Shown here: in pieces, positions 55,834-64,000 of the stretch | How positions within the stretch are numbered: position 1 is the first letter of the stretch | How the letters are laid out: the number at the start of each line of letters is the position of its first letter | Assembly: GCF_958298935.1 (NCBI RefSeq) | Contig: NC_084933.1 | Coordinates: forward strand, 45,001-109,000 | Source of the DNA: Phragmites australis | Taxonomy: Eukaryota > Streptophyta > Magnoliopsida > Poales > Poaceae | Reading direction: 5' to 3' | DNA: 64,000 nt | Notes under the pieces: generated by a model | Seen by the model: only the letters and a program-made list of their open reading frames with translations | The model's database searches: none | What the model was told of the DNA's origin: nothing | Translations under genes and position numbers: made by a program

Positions 55834-58348
55834 ATAGTACTTTGGCAACATTAAACTGGATATTTTATTTGTTCCTAGCTGGAAGTAAAATGTCACATTT
55901 CGCTCAGTGACACTAGAGCAGCACCTTTCTTATGCTAACTTGAATTTATGATTTTTTGTTGTTGTATTGTATATTTCAGAGATAAATATAATAATTAAGT
56001 AATTGTGTAGATTTTGACTGGTGTTGTATTGACTAGAAATTTTCTTTTTGATGGTCATATTTCGCAAATTGGTGGTTTGTCAAGAGCCCACATACATTTT
56101 ATTTTAAGAGTTCACATACATTTTATTAAGTAAGTCTATAACCATCATGTTGACTTAGCTCTTACAGTAAGGAGTAGATGGTGTTCTGCTGAAGCCATCA
56201 AGCTTTTGATTGAAAAGTACTGTAGAGAAATGCCATACTTCGTTGATATCTTGGACTTTTGGTATGATGCCACCAACCATATCTGAAATGCTATAACTGA
56301 TCTATAACTTATAGGTCAATAGTATTGTTTGAAGGGCCTGTACTGATAACTCTGCAGACTTTTAGAAGATGGTTGATATTTGGCAAAAAAACTGGAGTAG
56401 ATGATCATGAAAAATACTTATTCGAGGTTATGTAATTGATCTAATTTCTTTAATAATAATATGGTTTACCTTTTTTTCTTTTCCATGCATGTGTGTCGTA
56501 TTGTAAATACAAGACATCTTAGTACCTTTCTTATAGTCTTACCTCCTTTTATGTTCTGAAATTCAGAATTTCTCTTCACTTCTGAACTAAGAGGATATGC
56601 ATCTGGTCCCCTGCACCAGAATCATACCGCCTCCTCTACTCGAATAGGGGAATGCCTCCTCTGTTGCAAAACAAAATTTGATTTCCATGTACTTTCATTA
56701 AATACTTGCGTGGCATAGTTGGAAAATAAAAGGAAATATCGAGAATTATTACTGTAGTTGATGGAGCCTTACATGGCTTAGTGCTCTTTTTTGTTATAAT
56801 CCCCCAAAAAAAATACGGCCACGATCCTAGGTGATTGGTGATTTCATGGTTGATTACACGGCTTGATTAGTGCTCTTTCCTTATATGGCTGCACTAGTGC
56901 ATGTGAAATTCTTATCTTTTTCCTTCTATTATGTGGACATCAATTTTCATAGTATCAATTAGTTGATTTTTTAACTTTATGATTGGTTATTTCACGGTTA
57001 TCCTTCCATCTAATTTGTGTGCTCCTCCACTACAGCGAGTTGCAACACCACGGCAACCGGATCCATGGTGACTCAGATCCATGGTAGCGGTGACTAGGGC
57101 GTGGAGCTCTGGAGGTCAACGATGACACCAATCATTTAGAGATGATATCCGACAGCTGCTCGTCCATCTCAAAGAAGGGTACCCGCCGGACAAGGGCCAA
57201 GTAAAGGTGTTGCTTTCCTCCCTCCTCTCCGTGCCTCCGCCGAACCTCCTGGTAACTGCCAAACCAATTTCTCTTCTATGAAGAATCTTGAGTAGCCTTG
57301 TAATATATTTTGTGCATGCATTGTGGATCTAAATCTTGAGTAGCTTCTTTGCCTCCTGGTAAAAATCTCTACAAGAGTAGTGCATTACTAGCAGCTCCAA
57401 TGTAGTAGTACATGGGAAAGCTAGGCAGTGGCCAATTTAATCCTATAGTAGCCTATGCATTTGAAGATATCTTGATTCAATTTTTTTTTCCAAACATTCA
57501 AATTGGATTTGTAAGGCCACATGCAAGTGCACTTGGGCTAGCTACTTGATGGGACACCTCGTAAATTTAAAGCACATTGCACCAAATGCAAATTAGAACT
57601 TTGCTAAAGGCCAAGAGGAATGCATATGACACTTGAAATCGAGACAATGTGCCACTGTCATAGGGTGTTGTTTCTATGCAGTTCTAATGAAAACTATAAG
57701 CCTTTTATGTCCACTTATAATTGTTTTTACTAAAAGCTGGTTTCAATGTGCATTTGTACCTAAGCTTCTAAAGATTAATCTCAGATTTTCCATTTTTCTT
57801 TTCATTCTCATATACTTCAGTAAAAAGGTTGGATTTAAAAGAGTGGTCTATGGCATTTGAAGCTCTTGGCAAGGTTTGAGAAAAGGCAGCCTATCACAAG
57901 GAAATATTGGAGTAGCTGCTGTAAGTTATTAATTGGTTCTGTTGGACAAACCTTTGATATCTTCTGACTTCACTTGAACATGCCAGTGGTATAATATTAC
58001 GAGATCTCTCCAATTAATTATTTTATATGAATTATTTCAATTCCCAGTTCCTTTGACTTTATTTGTCAATAATTCAAATTTTGCTATCTGTAAGACAATG
58101 CTTATGACTCAGTTGATCAATGGTCTGTATTGTCATTCAGGTCTGTATTGTCATTCAGATATATGCTATTTGGCATTCCCTTTACAAACTATAAAGTCTC
58201 TCAGAACATCTTTTGTCAATTGGTACTTTAGCTGATCTGATATACTGCACACAATGATGAGGGCACGGCTCCCTCGGATACACACAAGGTGAATTCATCC
58301 CTTATTGTTTATATTTTCTTCATAAAGAATAGAATACTACTAAGTTTT
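55834..58348. other. AT-rich outer CACTA interior, no recognisable gene
   Basis: Short frames only. A moderately GC-rich stretch at 57030-57250 ends in CCTCCTG before GTAACTGCC and could be an old exon, but I cannot identify a protein. A 17-bp direct repeat, GGTCTGTATTGTCATTC, occurs at 58121 and 58139. Confidence 0.4.
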
Positions 58349-58996
58349 TGTGTTATTTTTAGGAATATGGGAGAAGCATCATAATCCCTCGTCATCACTC
58401 GAAGGCCAAGTCTACTTGCAATCAAAGTCGAGTCCTAGTCGAACTCCAAAGTCTACTCGGAGTCCCAGGACATTAAGTCAGTAAAACAGGCATAACTCTC
58501 GCATACGAAGTCCGATTGAGACGATCTTGGATATTTTGGAAAGCTTATGACGATCCCTTTCCAACGGCGAAGTCGGAGTCCAGGTTGTGTACGCCTCTTT
58601 CCACGGCTGCACAACCCTAGATCGACCTCCTCACGTCCCCCATATGTATACACAGTAGCCATCGTAGTTTAGGCTCGGATTTATCTTAGATTATTCTGTT
58701 TTAGACAGTTTCACTGTTTATCAGTTTGTTGAACCCTAACTCGAGTACTTCATTAGTAATTAGCAATATTCAGATTGCATCTACCTATTCTTGCTTGTGT
58801 TCTTGATTTGCTTGTAGAAAAAGCCTTCTTGGCGAGATCAACCATGTCTTGGCATGGTTGATAACCATAGAGTAGTAGTGTAGTAGTTGCGAGGGTTCAT
58901 GATCTGTTATGTTCGGAGTCTTTCGATCATCAACGTTGAAGCTCCACCAATTGACATATCATATTACCTTTCAGAAGATCGGACAAACGTGCAGCA
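58349..58996 (+). repeat. 5' LTR of the truncated gypsy element
   Basis: Starts near TGTGTTATTTTTAGGAATAT and ends GACAAACGTGCAGCA just before the PBS. Contains CTTCTTGGCGAGATCAACC and ATCATCAACGTTGAAGCTCC, shared with 33683-34434. Confidence 0.7.
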
Positions 58997-58998
58997 AG

Positions 58999-59015
58999 TG
59001 GTATCAGAGTCTCGG
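58999..59015 (+). promoter_or_regulatory. primer-binding site, initiator-Met type
   Basis: TGGTATCAGAGTCTCGG starts two bases after the LTR. The TGGTATCAGAG core is the classical complement of initiator tRNA-Met used by many plant gypsy and Copia elements. Confidence 0.85.
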
Positions 59016-60382
59016 TTGCCTGTTAGGTAATCTCAGTTATCCCCCTTGTTTCGTCATTTTCCATTACCTAGAGTTCAGAAAATTGCCCCACAAAAATATT
59101 TATATCTTAGTTTTTCCACTGTCCAAACCACTTTGAGCCTTCACAATTTTGTTTTCGGTATTCGTGTCGTTGAGTTTGAGTCCATCGTCGGTGTCTTTGT
59201 TGGTGGTCGAGTCATCATGTTCTAGTTTCTAGTGTCGAGTCTTGCTGCTTTAGTCGTCATGTATCTCAGTCAGGCCTTGTTTGCTATAGCCGAGGCCGTG
59301 TATTTACTCGAGTTCGACCGCTAGTCGAGTTGACCATCAAGTCATGTTCGACCACTGGTCGCTTTAACCATCTACTCGGGTTCGACAACTATTTGAGTCG
59401 ACCATCAAGTTACATTCGACCACTAGTCGCTTAAACCATGTACTCGAGTTCAACCACCAGTCGAGTCGACCATCTACTCGGGTTCGACCACTAGTCGCTC
59501 CGACCACCCACTCAGGGTCATGACCAGTTATTCCGACCACTCACTCGGGGTCCTGACAAGTCACTTCGACCACCTAGTTGGATTCAACTATCCACTCATT
59601 TTTGCCTCCACAACCTAGTCGGAGTCTATCTATTTCTAGCTGCTCTCGGACATCCTATGAACTCATCATATCGAGCATTGTCCGACAAAGTTTTAGTATC
59701 ACTCGATAGCCCAAACAGAGGTAGCCAAAGTTTGAGTATCATCATATCTTTTTATTACCTTTATACCCCTGCTCTCCAGAAAAAGTTTGTGACCCACATA
59801 CCTCACTGATCTTAGAAAAAGCAGTAGAAGAGTTTTTAAGTTTGTTTCACATTCAAAAAAAAAGAAAAAAAAGCAAGCAAGAAGCAAAGAGTGCCAAAAA
59901 AGAAGAAGCAAAGAGTGCAAAAAAAAGAAGAAGCAAAGAGTGGAAAAAAAGAAGAGAGAGAGAATTAAAAAAAAGAGAATTAGTTTGCATTGCGAATTTT
60001 GTTCTATTGTGCTTGTGTCTATTATAGTTTTTGACTTGCTTGAGCTAGTTCTAGGAACATGTTCGAGCCAGCAACTGTGATGAGTATTTGGACTTTTATT
60101 TAGCTTTACTAATCTGATTTCAATTATTGTCATTCCTTGCTACTAAATATTGCCTATCCAAGCTACACCTTCTCTTGATCAGAACGGTTTCTCCCCTTGC
60201 AACTACTTCGCTTGCACCCGATAAGGTATCACGAACCAGCCACCAGTTGTGCCAACTGCAATGATTGGTAAGAACACTTGGAAGAGCGTGGTAAGACACT
60301 TGAGAGTGCGTGGCTCCACCTTCACCACCTAGTAGTCGATAGGGATAATTTATCTTTCATTGTTTTCTATTTTCGTCTAACC

Positions 60383-60842
60383 ATGGCAGGAGAAGCATCG
60401 AATGCGAAAGAGTGTGTTTTGAGGGAAGAACTCACAATGTTGTTGGATGATCATCAACAAATTATTAATGAAGACATCGACAAGAAGCTTGTGGGAACCA
60501 ATATTGCATTGCAACGACTTAATGAAACCATTGCAATGCTCAATACATGCTTTGATCGATTGGTTAATCCACCACCGAATAATAGTCGAGTGGATCCTCA
60601 TGGTGCAGCTGATGAACAAGAGGAGTCTATCGCGGATGATGAAATTTTGAGACAAGAACGTGATGAATGACAAAGGAACCGATTGAACTTCAATCATCAA
60701 GATATGAGAGATAATAATTTTTAGCAACATAACCCACATATTAATGATGATCCATTTGCTAAGGTTAAGTTTACTATACCATCTTTTGAGGATGCTTATG
60801 ATGCTGAAAGGTATTTAGATTGGGAGATGACAAAGGAACCGA
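60383..60842 (+). pseudogene. gypsy gag, N-terminal part
   Basis: ATG 60383 opens MAGEASNAKECVLREELTML, a coiled-coil-like stretch, and an acidic PHGAADEQEESIADDEIL. After a TGA at 60668-60670 the same frame continues NDDPFAKVKFTIPSFEDAYD and AERYLDWEMTK, the start of the gypsy capsid domain. It then breaks at 60842. The phrase GATGACAAAGGAACCGA occurs at both about 60661 and 60826, so replication slippage or recombination between these copies may have made the deletion. Confidence 0.75.
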
Positions 60843-61012
60843 GGACTATATATTGAAGTGTATTCTGGAGCTACAATTGAAGAAATACATATGTTTGCTC
60901 TACCACTTTGGGTATGTGTTTCCCTTCATGAATATTCTACTCTTTTTGAGCAATACATAGTTAGAAATTAGGACCAACTAACCTATGGTGACCTATGTGC
61001 AGTTATCACTGG

Positions 61013-61658
61013 ATCCTCCTTGTCATCCAGCCAGACACCAGGAAGATCGTTGTTTTCGACTCACAGAATAATCCAAAAGAAACCTACCAACCTGTCATTG
61101 ACTTGCTACAAAGGTAAAACCCGACCATTTTGTTATTGCTCTTGTAATATTTGATTATATTGAATCTAAATCTACTTACAGTAATAATCACACACATGCA
61201 GAGTGTACCTACAATACATCAAGAAGAGTGTCAGACATCGGCCATGCACGAAAAAATGGATTATTCGATATGACTTTCCTTGTAGGAAGCAGGGCCTCGA
61301 CAATAATTTATGTGGTTTTTATGTAATGGAATTCATGCACGGATTCAATGGAGATGTGTCGTACCACGTGGTCGATGCTGAGGTATGCGACATACATCTT
61401 GATGACTAATTTTCAGGTCCGACACGTGTTCATAAGGATTGATTTCTTCAATTGTTGAAATTGCAGCTCCTCGCGCTATCCAGAGATCGACTCATGGTCA
61501 TTGAAGTCATCGCACTTCAAGAACAATTTGTCAGGTTCATCAATGAGCAAGTCATCAGTCCAACCGGTGGGTTCCATGAATTTGGCTCCTCTCTCTCGTT
61601 ACCTTCATCCAACAAGAAAAGGCAGAGTTCGGAATCTTCCATTAGCAAGAAACCTTAA
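61013..61658 (+). pseudogene. Ulp1-like (C48) terminal exons of outer CACTA
   Basis: Three exons are visible. 61004-~61113 encodes HWILLVIQPDTRKIVVFDS with catalytic His and Asp. 61201-61381 encodes VYLQYIKKSVRHRPCTKKW, IIRYDFPCRKQGLDN and NLCGFYVMEFMHGF with the Cys. About 61469-61658 encodes MVIEVIALQEQFVRFINEQV with SPTGGFHE, ending KRQSSESSISKKP and TAA. Borders are GT-AG. The H-D-C order and spacing fit an active Ulp1-like site, so this copy is better kept than that at 54234-55387. Its 5' exons are missing because the gypsy fragment lies directly upstream; hence I call it a partial gene. The nuclear-type basic C-terminus is typical of such transposon passengers. Confidence 0.75.
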
Positions 61659-61879
61659 ACTCTTTTTCATTTTTTAATGAAACCTCACATGTATACGGTG
61701 TATATATATATATTGTGATAAGACTTATGTTCTAGGAATGAAATTTATATGTGCTTGTGTATATATGCTGTGATAAAACTCGACGTCTCGTAAATTAAAT
61801 TTATATATGTGTCTATAAATATACCATATACTATTGCCAGCAACTGCCAAAATTTGAAAATGCCACGGAATTGGCGGCA

Positions 61880-62067
61880 ACCGCCACATTTTGAAAATGG
61901 TGGGAAGTACCTTTCAGTGCCAGTTTGTGGATCGAACCGGCACTGATAGTGATTTTTAGTGCCGGTTCCATACTCGGCATTGATAGTCACGGATTATCAG
62001 TGTCGAGTCCAAAACCGACACTGATGAGGTTTTGGAACCGACACTGTTTACCTATCATGTAGTAGTG
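61880..62067 (+). repeat. right terminus and subterminal repeats of outer CACTA
   Basis: CGGCACTGATAGTGA, TTTAGTGCCGGTTCC, GGCATTGATAGT, AACCGACACTGATGAGG and GAACCGACACTGT form an alternating inverted array, closed by ATCATGTAGTAGTG at 62067. Following triplet is CTA. Confidence 0.8.
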
Positions 62068-62082
62068 CTAGTTTCTCTTTTA

Positions 62083-63259
<1,177 letters not shown>

Positions 63260-63620
63260 GCGAAGTTAAATAACCTTTTATTGAGATCAACCAGACCATA
63301 GTTTCACAGCTCAACATCATTACAAGTAAACATCGGTAATCCAGTATCCTAGATTCATTAAACAACACAGCATAAGTAATTCCTTGTCCTAAACTGAAAA
63401 AACAATACGGAGATAGTCAGGGTGCTGGTATCCACGCGTAGGAGACCTTGGATGCAATCGGGTACAAATTGTTTCACATTCATCCAATCAGAGACCCATG
63501 GATAAACAAAGCGAAGATAAATAACATTTTATTGAGATCAACTAAATTATAGTTACACAGCTCAACATCATTATACAAGTAAACGTTAGCGATCCAGTAC
63601 TCAAGATTCAGTGAAGCACA
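63260..63620 (-). repeat. direct duplication of about 110 bp with minus-strand poly(A) signals
   Basis: 63260-63370 and 63511-63620 share TTATTGAGATCAAC, CACAGCTCAACATCATTA and AAGTAAAC-type blocks. Both carry TTTTATT, which is AATAAAA on the minus strand. They look like duplicated 3' UTR ends of a minus-strand transcript entering from beyond 63620. Confidence 0.7.
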
Positions 63621-63664
63621 GTGGGCCAGAAGAGCATTTTGGGGTGGTAAGGATGGGGGACTTA

Positions 63665-63860
63665 CCAGATGGGGCGCAGCGGCTTGAGGCGCACCGGCGG
63701 CGGGGGATGGGAACCGCCAGAGGGGGCACAATGATCTTGGAGGCGCACCGGCGGCAGGGGATGGGGACCGCAGAAGGGGGCGCATCGGCTTGGAGGCGCA
63801 CCAGCGGCGGGGGATGGGGACCGCCGGAGGGGGCGCAGTGGCTTGGAGGCGGGGGGACGC
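63665..63860 (+). repeat. GC-rich tandem array, about four units of 54 bp
   Basis: Units contain CTTGGAGGCGCACCGGCGGC and GGGGATGGGGACCGC, with starts near 63680, 63735, 63789 and 63841. 54 bp equals 18 codons, so the minus strand remains open (106 codons, Pro/Arg-rich). A leader or low-complexity region of a minus-strand gene is possible. Confidence 0.75.
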
Positions 63861-64000
63861 GCACTGGCGTCAAGGCGAAGGAAAGCTCACCGGTGGGGGG
63901 CTCACCGGTAGGGAGATCCAAGGAACCGCCATGGAGGAGTCGTCGTGGAGGAGCACGAGACGGCTAGGGTTGTAAGGAAAGAACTTGATGGTGGGTTGGA

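Larger units (their letters stand above)
58349..60842 (+). mobile_element. truncated gypsy element: LTR, PBS, leader and partial gag
   Basis: LTR 58349-58996 is followed by PBS 58999-59015, a long leader with short tandem repeats (59300-59600 of TCGACCACTAGTCG type; 59870-59960 of AAGAAGAAGCAAAGAGTG type), and a gag start. Everything after about 60842 is missing and outer CACTA sequence resumes. The LTR belongs to the same family as the inverted copy at 33683-34434. Confidence 0.75.
32633..62067 (+). mobile_element. outer CACTA (En/Spm-like) transposon, heavily interrupted
   Basis: The left end is CACTACTACAGAAC (32633). The proposed right end is CATGTAGTAGTG (ends 62067), the inverted CACTACTACATG. 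Subterminal arrays are GGCAGTGAT-type (left) and CGGCACTGAT-type (right). Inside are a TNP2 N-terminal domain and, near the right end, Ulp1-like exons, a common CACTA gene order. Inserted within are a complete LTR retrotransposon, a Copia-like LTR end, a second CACTA and a truncated gypsy element. Flanking trinucleotides are ATA (left) and CTA (right), not identical. The left ATA instead equals the ATA after 55833, so end pairing is not fully settled. Confidence 0.6.

Noticed and set aside
59842..60027. Lys/Glu-rich frame resembling a coiled coil
   Set aside because: Product of AAGAAGAAGC-type simple repeats in a gypsy leader.

Overview
This window looks like nuclear DNA of a grass (Poaceae, probably panicoid). 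The basis is plant-type split genes with GT-AG introns, a KOBITO1-type glycosyltransferase gene, and dense nested grass transposons: Tourist and Stowaway MITEs, Helitrons, CACTA, Ty3-gypsy chromovirus and Tat-like elements, and Copia relics. No tRNA, rRNA, CRISPR or bacterial-style operon was seen. Species cannot be fixed from the sequence alone.

Layout. 1-1313: host flank with a Tourist-like MITE. 1314-11338: two nested Helitron-like elements in minus orientation. The outer one (H1) carries a seven-exon kinesin-13 motor fragment. The inner one (H2, 5220-11329) carries a Ulp1-like cysteine protease gene whose seven visible exons join into one open frame, plus a second, truncated Ulp1-like fragment. 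11441-16678: the one clearly intact host gene, a KOBITO1/ELD1/ABI8-like glycosyltransferase of 510 aa in 11 exons, whose start codon lies only about 100 bp from the Helitron edge. 17461-20788: a large foldback element, its left arm split by a 1392-bp solo LTR with a perfect 5-bp target duplication. 20820-22750: a TATA-led non-coding stretch and exons of an unrecognised minus-strand gene. 22754-30497: a rearranged Tekay-like chromovirus with gag inverted relative to pol. 30498-32632: GC-rich promoter or 5'-UTR DNA.

From 32633 to about 62067 nearly everything is a CACTA nest. The outer CACTA has a left end at 32633, the N-terminus of a TNP2-like transposase, and Ulp1-like last exons near 61-61.7 kb. 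It is interrupted by a complete non-autonomous LTR retrotransposon (35245-42892) built mostly of four tandem-repeat arrays, by a Copia-like LTR end, by an inner CACTA (43613-55833) and by a truncated gypsy element with its leader (58349-60842). The inner CACTA has its own TATA box, a short intact ORF with an RNase H1 N-terminal (hybrid-binding) domain and a hydrophobic tail, a decayed Ptta/En/Spm-type transposase, and Ulp1-like exons. It is itself split by a chromovirus LTR containing another gypsy fragment. 62068-64000: a CA/TA microsatellite, AT-rich DNA, and a duplicated segment with minus-strand poly(A) signals.

Functionally, only the KOB1-like gene, the RNase H1-N ORF and possibly the Helitron-borne Ulp1 gene look able to make protein. 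The rest records serial insertion. Exon joins were worked out by eye from reading frame and GT/AG borders. Family names rest on recognised motifs, not on searches.
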